The translations under genes were made by a program, and so were the position numbers. From an uncultured Christensenella sp. (GTDB lineage Bacteria > Bacillota > Clostridia > Christensenellales > Borkfalkiaceae): a DNA stretch of 21,249 bases. The stretch covers positions 79,639 to 100,887 of the forward strand of contig CAJUGP010000001.1 of NCBI GenBank assembly GCA_910586365.1, given 5' to 3'. Under the pieces are notes generated by a model. The model saw nothing but the letters and a program-made list of their open reading frames with translations, was not told the origin of the DNA and made no database searches. Positions 6,718 through 13,973 of this stretch are shown in pieces; position 1 is the stretch's first letter; the number at the start of each line of letters is the position of its first letter.

Positions 6718-9600
6718 TTATGATTTTTTCAGAGCGGACGAATCGATGCAGATCCCGCCCCGTTGATTTGCTTTTTGCGCGTTTTGCTCGGCGATCGCGG
6801 TTAAATCCGAAATCGTTCCGAGGGCGCGGCATGCCCCGATCGCAACGTTCAGCCCCGCCGCCTGCAAGTCGGCATAAATGTTTTTCGTCACCTTTTCAAA
6901 GTGCTCTTCGCCCACGTTTTTGAGGATCATCACGTATTCGTCGTGCTCCTTGCGCACGACCATGTCGGAAGCGCGCACGCGCCGCGCGACGATCTCCGCC
7001 GCGTTTTTTTTGTCCTCTTCGCGCACGCCGTGCAGATCGATCGCGGCGACCGCATAAAAGTTGGTGAGCGCCGAGAGCTGTTCGTCGTAAAAACGGCGGT
7101 TATACGTGTGCTCGGTGTCGCCCGTGTATTTCTTCGCGCCGCGGCTGTCGATTCGGGCGATAATCTCGGTTTTGTTGTACACGCCGCCCAGCTCGTCGTT
7201 TTCCATCGTCGAAAGCACTTCGATTACGTACGATTTATCGCGGCACTGCGCGAAAATCGCGGTCACGTAAAGCAGATCGTTGCCGCGGAAGGCGATTTCG
7301 CTCGCCCTGCCCTTGGTCATGAGCGCGCGCTCGTACACGCCCGAACGCCCCGCGCTCGTATACCCCTCTTCGTTGCCGCATTCGCTCAGCGATCCGTCCG
7401 CGCCCACGCTCAGCCGCACCGATTGGGCGATATCGAACACGCGCACGCATTCGTACACCTTGCGCAGATCGCGCAGCAGCGCAAGAAGATCGTCTTTGGT
7501 CGTGAGCGTAAGCGTCGATGCCGCTTCGCCGCCGCCCTCTTCGATTTCGGTCGTGCTCGCGGAGCCTTCGGTATACGATTTATCGTAATAGCGGACGCAA
7601 TGCCTGCCTTCGCGCTTCGCCTCGTAAAGCGCTTTGTCGGCGCATTTGAAAAGCGTGTCGTAATTGCGTTCGCACTCCGTGGTCTGCGCGACGCCCACGC
7701 TGACCGACATCTGCAAATTTTTGAACGGTTGGGTGAGCGACTCGAAAATACGCTTTACCGTTACGTTCTGCGTTTTGTGCCCCTCGAAGAGCACGAGGAA
7801 TTCGTCGCCGCCGATGCGCGCGATGACGTCCTCTTTTCTCAAAATGTTGCGCAGCTTTTCCGCTACGTGTTTGAGAACGTCGTTGCCGAAGCTGTGCCCG
7901 TACGTATCGTTGATCGTCTTGAAATAATCGAGGTCGATGATCAGCATGACGTATTCCCGTTCAGCGTCGTGCTTCAAACACTCGATGATCTTTTCTTTCG
8001 CCGTGCCGCTGTTATACAGCAGCGTTAAAAGATCGTGCGTCGCCTTGTGTTCCAGCTCGCTCATCGCCTTGCGTTCGCTGTTGATATCGATGATCTTCCC
8101 GATCACGCCCGAACGCACCGCCTGTTCGCCCGAGAACAGCGCCCTGCCCGATACGCGCACCCACCGTTCTTCGCCGCCGAGCGGGATCAAAAGCTCCATG
8201 CTGAACGCGTAATCGTCTGGCGTGGTCTTTTTCACGGTTTCGACGAAGGTATCGAGATACTCCTTTCCGAACAGCGCAAGCACGTTTTTATCTTCGAGCG
8301 GATTCATAATGATCTCGCCCAAACCGAGCTTGCGTTCGCCGAAGTCGGAAATCATGAGCATGGAAGGATCGGCAACGTATTCAAACTGAATTTCGTGCGA
8401 AAGCTCGGCAAAGAACCGCGTCTTGATGCGCTCGTTTTCAAGCAAAGTCAGCGTGCGCGCCGAAGTGGACAATTCGTCGTGCTGCAGCATTTCGTCCGTC
8501 ACGCGGGGGATACGCTCGTATGTATCGCGGCTTAAAGAGCTGATTTCAAGCTCTTCTTTGATTTTGTCGCGCACGTCGAACAGACATTCGAGCAGCAGCG
8601 GGTTGAACGTGCCGCACTGCCCTTCCGTGATCATGCGCAACGCTTCTTCGTGCGAAAAAGCGGGTTTGTACACGCGTTCGCTCGTGAGCGCGTCGTATAC
8701 GTCGGCAAGCGAAACGATTTGCGCCGAAATCGGGATCTCTTCCTCTTTCAAGCCGTCGGGATAACCCCTGCCGTCGTAACGCTCGTGGTGCCAGCGGCAG
8801 ATCTGGCGCGCGTAAGTGATGAGTTTTTCGTCCTGCAAAAAGTCCAGATCGTCGAGCATGCCCGCGCCGATTTCCGAGTGCTTTTTCATGATCTCGTACT
8901 CTTCGTTCGTCAGCTTGCCCGGTTTATTCAAAATTTCGTCGGGGATACCGATTTTACCGATATCGTGCAGCGCCGACGCCGTGCTGATCAGCGAAATATC
9001 GCTCTGCGACAGGTTGTATTTATCGGTTTTCAGCACCAAATCGCGCAGCAGCAGCTCGACGAGCGTACGGATATGCAAAACGTGCATGCCGCTTTCGCCG
9101 TTGCGGAATTCCACGATATGGCTGAGGATCGTGATTATCGTGTTGCTCATCTTTTCGCGCTCGAAAATCTGATCGGTGACGAGGCTGACGAGTTTTTTCT
9201 GTTTACTCGTCAAAACAAGCGTGTTCATGACGCGTTTGCGCACGATCCAAACGTCGAACGGACGGTTGATAAAGTCGGTTACGCCCAACTCGTAAGCGCG
9301 TTCGATGCACGAAGGCGACGTTTCCGAAGAGATCATGATGACGGGAATATCTTTGATCCACCCGTTGTGGATCATGCTGGCGAGCACCTCGAACCCGTCC
9401 ATGTTGGGCATGACGATGTCGAGCAGCACCAAATCGATTTTTCCGCCTTCGCGCTGCAACGCAGCGACCGCCTGCTGCCCGTCTTCCGCTTCCAAAATTT
9501 CGAATTCGTTGCCGAGCATGTCGGCAAGCAGAGAACGGTTGATTTCGCTGTCGTCCGCAATGAGTATGGTCTGTTTTCTATTCCTGAAATTGTCCTTCAT
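6718..9600 (-). CDS. Response regulator with HD-GYP, PAS-like, GGDEF and degenerate GGDEF domains
   Basis: This 960-residue cytoplasmic protein begins with a receiver domain (about 10-130; acidic D16/D17, phosphoacceptor D61). An HD-GYP domain follows (about 150-350) with HDIGKIGIPD (212-221) and HHERYDGRGYP (271-281), complete for c-di-GMP hydrolysis. A PAS-like segment (about 395-510) leads to an intact GGDEF domain (about 518-670), with RIGGDEF ending at 601 and an RxxD inhibitory site RKED (588-591), so cyclase activity is expected as well. After a segment of unknown fold (about 700-800) comes a second GGDEF-like domain (about 830-955), marked by YNRRFYDEQL (833-842), in which GGDEF has become EHDEY (885-889) while RASD (876-879) keeps the RxxD site. 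The ATG at 9600 has AAGGAT just upstream, overlapping the kinase stop region 10 bases away. Phosphorylation of D61 would set the balance of c-di-GMP synthesis and breakdown. Confidence 0.93.
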   Translation of the reverse strand: MKDNFRNRKQTILIADDSEINRSLLADMLGNEFEILEAEDGQQAVAALQREGGKIDLVLLDIVMPNMDGFEVLASMIHNGWIKDIPVIMISSETSPSCIERAYELGVTDFINRPFDVWIVRKRVMNTLVLTSKQKKLVSLVTDQIFEREKMSNTIITILSHIVEFRNGESGMHVLHIRTLVELLLRDLVLKTDKYNLSQSDISLISTASALHDIGKIGIPDEILNKPGKLTNEEYEIMKKHSEIGAGMLDDLDFLQDEKLITYARQICRWHHERYDGRGYPDGLKEEEIPISAQIVSLADVYDALTSERVYKPAFSHEEALRMITEGQCGTFNPLLLECLFDVRDKIKEELEISSLSRDTYERIPRVTDEMLQHDELSTSARTLTLLENERIKTRFFAELSHEIQFEYVADPSMLMISDFGERKLGLGEIIMNPLEDKNVLALFGKEYLDTFVETVKKTTPDDYAFSMELLIPLGGEERWVRVSGRALFSGEQAVRSGVIGKIIDINSERKAMSELEHKATHDLLTLLYNSGTAKEKIIECLKHDAEREYVMLIIDLDYFKTINDTYGHSFGNDVLKHVAEKLRNILRKEDVIARIGGDEFLVLFEGHKTQNVTVKRIFESLTQPFKNLQMSVSVGVAQTTECERNYDTLFKCADKALYEAKREGRHCVRYYDKSYTEGSASTTEIEEGGGEAASTLTLTTKDDLLALLRDLRKVYECVRVFDIAQSVRLSVGADGSLSECGNEEGYTSAGRSGVYERALMTKGRASEIAFRGNDLLYVTAIFAQCRDKSYVIEVLSTMENDELGGVYNKTEIIARIDSRGAKKYTGDTEHTYNRRFYDEQLSALTNFYAVAAIDLHGVREEDKKNAAEIVARRVRASDMVVRKEHDEYVMILKNVGEEHFEKVTKNIYADLQAAGLNVAIGACRALGTISDLTAIAEQNAQKANQRGGICIDSSALKKS

Positions 9601-9609
9601 ACCGTATCC

Positions 9610-12243
9610 TTATACGCGGTTGTTTTTTCCTATAAATTTAACGAGTACCGATTTCAGCAGGTCCATGTCGATCGGTTTGGCTACGTGCGCGTTCATGCCG
9701 CAAGCCAAACATTTTTTCATGTCGTCGGCAAACGCGTCCGCCGTCATGGCGATGATCGGCAAATCTTTATCGGGATGATCGAGTGCGCGGATCGCTTCCG
9801 TCGCCTCGTACCCCGTCATGACGGGCATGCGGATATCCATCAAGATCGCATCGTACGTTCCGGGGGCAGAATTTTGCAGCATTTCCACGCAGATTTTGCC
9901 GTTTTCGGCGCGCACTACGTCGATACCCGCATCGGTAAGCAGCATTTGCGCGATCTCCCAATTCAGATCGTTATCCTCGGCAAGAAGAATATGCGTTCCG
10001 CTCAGTTCGATGGCATCCGCCTGTTTTGCCGCGAATACTTCCGATTCCTCGCCGCCCTGCGTAAATTTTTTCAAGCCGTAATAAAGCGTCGATTTGAAGA
10101 GCGGTTTGCTGATAAATCCGCTGATTCCCGCCTCGCGCGCCTCTTTTTCCATGTCCGACCAATCGTACGCCGAAATGAGCAGAATGGGGATTTCGTCGCC
10201 GAGCTTCTTGCGCAGCTGCCGCGCCGTTTCCAATCCGTCGATGCCGGGCAGCTTCCAATCGAGCAAGATAATATCGAAATCGTCCTTCTTTTCGTGCGCT
10301 TCCACCGTTCTTTTCACGGCGTCCTCGCCCGAAAGCGTCCATTCGCCCTTGATCCCGATGGCTTTGAGCGACGCCGTCGTGGTAACGCAAAGCTGTTCGT
10401 CGTCGTCCACGACGAGCATATGCCATTCGGGCAGGATCATTTCTTCTTCCGTCGTTTCCACCCGTTCGAGGTCGAGCACGATATGGAACTTCGTGCCCTT
10501 GCCCGGTTCGCTTTCCACCTCGATGCTGCCCTTCATGGCATCTATGATATACTTCGTGATCGTCATGCCGAGTCCCGTGCCCTCGGTCTTATGCACGCGG
10601 GCGTTGTCCTCGCGCGTAAACGACTCGAAAATTTTCGCCATGAAGCCGGGCGTCATGCCGATGCCCGTATCGTCGACGCGGATATGGTTGCGGACGAAGT
10701 GTTCGCCGAGCGGCGAGCTTTCCTGCATGAGCGAAATATTGATATGCCCGTGTTCGGGCGTGAATTTGATCGCGTTCGACAAAAGATTTAACAGAACTTG
10801 ATTGAGGCGCACGCTGTCGCAGTATACGTTTTCGCACTGAATATCGTGAATGCACACGTCGTAGTGCTGTTCCTTGATTTTTACCTGCGGCTGTACGATT
10901 GTCGAAATGCCGTCCATGACTTCGCGCAGCGAAACCTGCTCCATGTTGAGCGTCATTTTGCCGCTTTCGATCTTCGACATGTCGAGCACATCGTTGATCA
11001 ACCCCAGCAAATGCTTGCTCGAAAGCGAAATCTTTTTCAGGCAGTCCTGCACCTGACGGCGGTTATCGAGATTCGCCGTGGCAATCGCCGTCATGCCCAC
11101 GATTGCGTTCATGGGCGTGCGGATATCATGCGACATATTGGAAAGAAATTCGCTCTTTGCTTTATTGGCGTTGAGCGCTTCTTCGCGCGCCTTTTCGAGG
11201 ATTTTGACGTTCTGACGGTTATAACGGGCATAGAGCACAAAAATGAATACGAGCACCGCGGCAAGCACGAAGCTCGACGCAATCGCAAGGATCGTCCACA
11301 TATTCGAGAATTTGGCGACTACGTTGTCAAGCGTATCGTAATCCATGATGGTTACGAGATACCATTCCGAATAGGCAAGGCGTTCGCTGTAAACGTGCAC
11401 CCTACCCGCTTTGGTTTCCATCACGCTCGAATATATCTCGTTTTTTTCCATGGAATTTTTCATGGCGGCAATCGCTTCTTCTGTGTCTGCGATGCCGTAT
11501 TCCACTTCGATCTGCTCGAAATACGTCGTGTAATCATGACCGTACCCTTCGTCCGCACTGCGGATGACGAACGTACCGTCTTTTCGGATAATATGCGAAT
11601 AAACCATCGAATTTTCGATGCGGTCCATGGAAAGCATTTCGACGATATCCTCGTTCGATACGCCCGCCACAAGCGCAACGCTGTGCGAGCCGTCCGCAAG
11701 CACATAGTTGTCGGTGGGAATACCCATGAACACAACGCCCGTTTCTTCTTTGCCATCGTCCGTCGTTCCCGTGCCGACGGCAACCTTTTTTTCGCCTGCG
11801 TTGAGCGAAAGGCGGAAGGGTTCGGGATCGGTAATGTGCGCTTCTTTTCCGAGAATGAGTTCCATTCCGCCGTCCGCGCGGTAATAAGCAAGGAATTCAA
11901 AGCCGCGCGCAACGGCGTTCAGCCTAAGATCCTCTTCCACGTTGCGGATATCGCTGTTTTCCTCGCGGTCTGTGTCGGGATTGATGGTTTTATTGAGCGC
12001 TTCCACCATATCGAGCCGCAGCGTTACCGCCGTTTCGTAGCGCTGCGCCACCTGCCCGCCCATGCCCTTCATATAAATTTCGCCCACTTCGTCGATGGTC
12101 TTATTGCTGCTGTTCGTCATGACGATGCCGAGCGTGACGAACATCGCAATGCAAATAATCGCCCCCACGAGAATGCACGAGAGCATTGCAACCATGGCGT
12201 TGTTTTTCCAAATGCTTTTACTCTTTTCTTTGTTCTCAGGCAT
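9610..12243 (-). CDS. Hybrid sensor histidine kinase with two receiver domains
   Basis: The 877-residue protein is membrane-anchored. TM1 is at about 17-42, an extracytoplasmic sensor of dCache type at about 43-314, and TM2 at about 315-339. A short coiled linker leads to HisKA with phosphorylated H372 in MSHDIRTPMNA (370-380), then the ATPase domain with the N box LLSNAIKF (487-494), DDTGIGM (524-530) and GTGLGM (555-560). Two receivers follow: the first with D662 in LLDWKLPG and K713, the second with D803 in LMDIRMP and K856. No Hpt domain is present. The ATG at 12241-12243 is preceded by CGGAGG at 7 bases; an upstream in-frame start at 12327 lies at the promoter and is rejected. It is first in an operon with the c-di-GMP response regulator and the Hpt gene. 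The ligand is unknown. Confidence 0.94.
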   Translation of the reverse strand: MPENKEKSKSIWKNNAMVAMLSCILVGAIICIAMFVTLGIVMTNSSNKTIDEVGEIYMKGMGGQVAQRYETAVTLRLDMVEALNKTINPDTDREENSDIRNVEEDLRLNAVARGFEFLAYYRADGGMELILGKEAHITDPEPFRLSLNAGEKKVAVGTGTTDDGKEETGVVFMGIPTDNYVLADGSHSVALVAGVSNEDIVEMLSMDRIENSMVYSHIIRKDGTFVIRSADEGYGHDYTTYFEQIEVEYGIADTEEAIAAMKNSMEKNEIYSSVMETKAGRVHVYSERLAYSEWYLVTIMDYDTLDNVVAKFSNMWTILAIASSFVLAAVLVFIFVLYARYNRQNVKILEKAREEALNANKAKSEFLSNMSHDIRTPMNAIVGMTAIATANLDNRRQVQDCLKKISLSSKHLLGLINDVLDMSKIESGKMTLNMEQVSLREVMDGISTIVQPQVKIKEQHYDVCIHDIQCENVYCDSVRLNQVLLNLLSNAIKFTPEHGHINISLMQESSPLGEHFVRNHIRVDDTGIGMTPGFMAKIFESFTREDNARVHKTEGTGLGMTITKYIIDAMKGSIEVESEPGKGTKFHIVLDLERVETTEEEMILPEWHMLVVDDDEQLCVTTTASLKAIGIKGEWTLSGEDAVKRTVEAHEKKDDFDIILLDWKLPGIDGLETARQLRKKLGDEIPILLISAYDWSDMEKEAREAGISGFISKPLFKSTLYYGLKKFTQGGEESEVFAAKQADAIELSGTHILLAEDNDLNWEIAQMLLTDAGIDVVRAENGKICVEMLQNSAPGTYDAILMDIRMPVMTGYEATEAIRALDHPDKDLPIIAMTADAFADDMKKCLACGMNAHVAKPIDMDLLKSVLVKFIGKNNRV

Positions 12244-12304
12244 CTCAATCCTCCGATGTGATCGTAATTCGTATGATTTCGCAAGACATACTTTTTCAAT
12301 ATGT

Positions 12305-12334
12305 ATTATATCATTAAGCACACACAAAAGTCAA
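12305..12334 (-). promoter_or_regulatory. Promoter of the hybrid kinase operon
   Basis: Minus-strand TTGACT (12329-12334) and TATAAT (12305-12310) are spaced 18 bases apart. A small dyad ACATA/TATGT (12286-12290 and 12300-12304) sits just downstream of the -10 box, over the expected start of transcription. The leader before the kinase ATG is about 55 bases long. Confidence 0.75.
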
Positions 12335-12409
12335 CGTTTATTTTGCAAGTGTTTGCCGCCCTTTTGATCATTTTTTTCTGTTTTTTATCGACCGCATGAT
12401 ACCGAACGA

Positions 12410-12437
12410 AAAAAGCAACCTTAAAAGGTTGCTTTTT
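12410..12437 (-). terminator. Terminator of the small lipoprotein gene
   Basis: AAAAAGCAACCTT/AAGGTTGCTTTTT (12410-12437) is a near-perfect palindrome with a very small loop and A/T tracts on both sides, so it can work in both directions. It lies 14 bases after the lipoprotein stop and upstream of the kinase promoter. Confidence 0.88.
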
Positions 12438-12450
12438 CTTGCCGATATTG

Positions 12451-12975
12451 TTATTGATCGCCGAGGAAACGATAACTTTCTATCGTGTAATTTAATTGCA
12501 TTGAAACGTTATAATTCTCATCGACCGGAATGCCGTCGGCAAAATATGTTAAAACGAAATGGCGGCTTCTCAGGTTTTGGGTATCACGGTTCCATTCGTT
12601 CGCCCACACAAACACATAGCAATTTTCGGAACATAAGAAATCCGAAATTTCGTTTCCAGCAAGAAACGCATAGGTTGGCATACCGCCGAAAAAGTCGCTT
12701 ACCTTTTCACCGCGCGTTCCGAGATATTCAAAATCAAGAGAATGCAAATATTCGTATACTTGTTTCGCATAAGCATGAAAAGCCTGCTCCGTCGTTTGAA
12801 CATAATAAATTTTACTTTCCTGCTTTTCCGCTCTCATGCAATTTATTTTCGGCAAATCGGGAACAAAATTTTCTTGCAAAATCTTTTTCGAGAAAAACGC
12901 GCCGTCGTTTAAGCAGGCGCACAGACTGCATACCATAACGGCAATCAGGGAAAGACCGAGTAAAAATCTTTTCAT
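12451..12975 (-). CDS. Putative lipoprotein of unknown function
   Basis: I do not recognise the family of this 174-residue protein. It begins MKRFLLGLSLIAVMVCS, a short signal peptide, with a lipobox-like LCAC (18-21), so C21 would be lipidated and the protein anchored outside the membrane. The mature part is rich in aromatic residues and has cysteines at 46, 115 and 119; DFLCSENCY (112-120) could form a disulfide. The C-terminal half (about 118-172: YVFVWANEW, RHFVLTYF, YNVSMQLNYTIESY) looks like beta strands. The ATG at 12973-12975 follows GGAGAAGGTT. The frame is open further upstream, but those starts lack ribosome binding sites. It has its own promoter and terminator, so it is a single-gene unit. 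Base composition is more AT-rich than its neighbours. Confidence 0.75.
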   Translation of the reverse strand: MKRFLLGLSLIAVMVCSLCACLNDGAFFSKKILQENFVPDLPKINCMRAEKQESKIYYVQTTEQAFHAYAKQVYEYLHSLDFEYLGTRGEKVSDFFGGMPTYAFLAGNEISDFLCSENCYVFVWANEWNRDTQNLRSRHFVLTYFADGIPVDENYNVSMQLNYTIESYRFLGDQ

Positions 12976-13039
12976 AACCTTCTCCAAAAATTTATCTATT
13001 GTCAGAGCCTTCCGCATATGACAACTGAAACCTATCATT

Positions 13040-13068
13040 ATGATACCACGACACCGCAAAAAAGTCAA
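13040..13068 (-). promoter_or_regulatory. Promoter of the small lipoprotein gene
   Basis: Minus-strand TTGACT (13063-13068) and TATCAT (13040-13045) are spaced 17 bases apart. The -10 box forms one half of the perfect 13-base palindrome TATCATTATGATA (13033-13045), which might be a protein site. Confidence 0.6.
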
Positions 13069-13091
13069 TCCCCCGCCGCAAACAGAACAGC

Positions 13092-13140
13092 AAAAAAATA
13101 ACCTAATCCGCTACTCTTTTCAAGTATACGAATTAGGTTA
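13092..13140 (-). terminator. Terminator of the tRNA gene
   Basis: The stem TAACCTAAT (13099-13107) / ATTAGGTTA (13132-13140) encloses a longer loop with an inner TACT/AGTA pairing. It is followed on the minus strand by seven T (13092-13098). It begins 5 bases after the tRNA CCA end. Confidence 0.8.
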
Positions 13141-13144
13141 TAAA

Positions 13145-13221
<77 letters not shown>

Positions 13222-13264
13222 AAAGTGATTTTCGGCAAGCGTGTGCTCGCCTGTAACGCATGAT

Positions 13265-13293
13265 ATTATAACGCCTTATCGCCCCTTTGTCAA
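13265..13293 (-). promoter_or_regulatory. Promoter of tRNA-Arg
   Basis: Minus-strand TTGACA (13288-13293) and TATAAT (13265-13270), spaced 17 bases apart, match the consensus perfectly. The start of transcription would be near 13258, about 37 bases before the mature tRNA 5' end. The next ~210 bases upstream hold the DnaA-box-like cluster. Confidence 0.9.
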
Positions 13294-13314
13294 ACGATTT
13301 TCGCCCAAAAAAAG

Positions 13315-13489
13315 AATTCCACAAAAAATTTTGAAATGTGGAAATCTTTTTCGACTTTTTTCGAGCACGAACGTTCGTTTTTTGTCGATAAATGTTGAAT
13401 TTGTGTATAAAAAGTAAAAAATGTGGATAACTATTGTGGAAAACTTTTATAATATTTTGAATTTACCGTACTATTTTGAGTTATCCACA
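13315..13489. other. Cluster of DnaA-box-like 9-mers in AT-rich intergenic DNA
   Basis: Three 9-mers match the DnaA consensus TTATNCACA exactly on one strand or the other: TGTGTATAA (13402-13410), TGTGGATAA (13422-13430) and TTATCCACA (13481-13489). Near matches are TGTGGAAAA (13435-13443), TGTGGAAAT (13337-13345) and AATTCCACA (13315-13323). Between the second and third exact boxes the DNA is nearly all A/T. After the last box comes an AT stretch up to the stop of the neighbouring gene. Such clusters mark replication origins or DnaA-binding regulatory/titration sites. No dnaA, dnaN or rpmH is nearby and genes keep the same direction on both sides, so a DnaA-binding site other than the main origin is my preferred reading. 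Confidence 0.55.
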
Positions 13490-13505
13490 AATAAAATAAT
13501 AAGTT

Positions 13506-13973
13506 TTACCCGCCGACGGAGGGTTTCAGATCGTCTTTTGCGCCCAGCGCGCGCATGACAAGCGCGTGCGGCACGCAGACGATAACGCCGTTCTCCGCCG
13601 TGATCGCAGGCATATGCGCGCAATCGCTTTTATAAGAGCAGTCCGCATTGCGCACATACGCCTTTTTCCCGTTCGGTTCGATCACGATTTCGTTATATCC
13701 GCCGCCCTGCGCGCGAACAGTAACGACGACGCAATCGCCTTCGACCGTTTCCGAAACAAGCGCTTCCTTCCCCTTCGCCACGGCGCCGCCTTTCCCGAAC
13801 ACGTACGTGTAAACGGTTTCGCCGTCCGCCGAAATCTCGATCCCCGCCGCCTTGTTTCTTCCGCCGAGCCATACGCCGAGAAACAAACCGACGATCGCCG
13901 CCGCCAAAAGAACATAGACGGCAAGATCCCACACGGCAAAATAGCCGCCTTTTTTCACGGCGTTCTTTTTCAA
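13506..13973 (-). CDS. Membrane-anchored NusG domain II protein
   Basis: The 155-residue product has one N-terminal TM segment (about 14-37) after a basic start (MKKNAVKKGG), then an outside NusG-domain-II-like beta domain. The family signature is present: C112 and C118 in DCSYKSDCAHMPAI, and IVCVPHALVMR (131-141) with C133. Such proteins are often encoded beside ApbE and FMN-binding proteins in Clostridia; their biochemical role is not established, and they are not transcription factors like full NusG. The start is uncertain. A TTG at 13971-13973 overlaps the apbE stop as TTGA and gives translational coupling; another TTG at 14003 and a GTG further in are possible. No terminator is visible after the stop; the DnaA-box region follows directly. 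Confidence 0.82.
   Translation of the reverse strand: MKKNAVKKGGYFAVWDLAVYVLLAAAIVGLFLGVWLGGRNKAAGIEISADGETVYTYVFGKGGAVAKGKEALVSETVEGDCVVVTVRAQGGGYNEIVIEPNGKKAYVRNADCSYKSDCAHMPAITAENGVIVCVPHALVMRALGAKDDLKPSVGG

Noticed and set aside
8650..10791. Very long open frame on the plus strand (713 codons), and another at 10798-12261
   Set aside because: Both are antisense to the well-supported response regulator and hybrid kinase genes. Their products are arginine/histidine-rich with no recognisable domain, the usual result of codon bias on the opposite strand.
13367..13378. Perfect palindrome ACGAACGTTCGT as a LexA (SOS) box
   Set aside because: The Gram-positive LexA site needs four bases between GAAC and GTTC; here the halves are adjacent. 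No gene start is placed to use it.
13379..13389. TTTGTCGAT as a Spo0A box near the DnaA boxes
   Set aside because: One mismatch to a short motif in AT-rich DNA is expected by chance, and no second copy is close enough to support it.
13315..13505. Main chromosomal origin (oriC)
   Set aside because: The boxes would allow it, but no dnaA, dnaN, rpmH or gyrase genes are seen and all genes keep one direction across it. I therefore list it as a DnaA-box cluster only.
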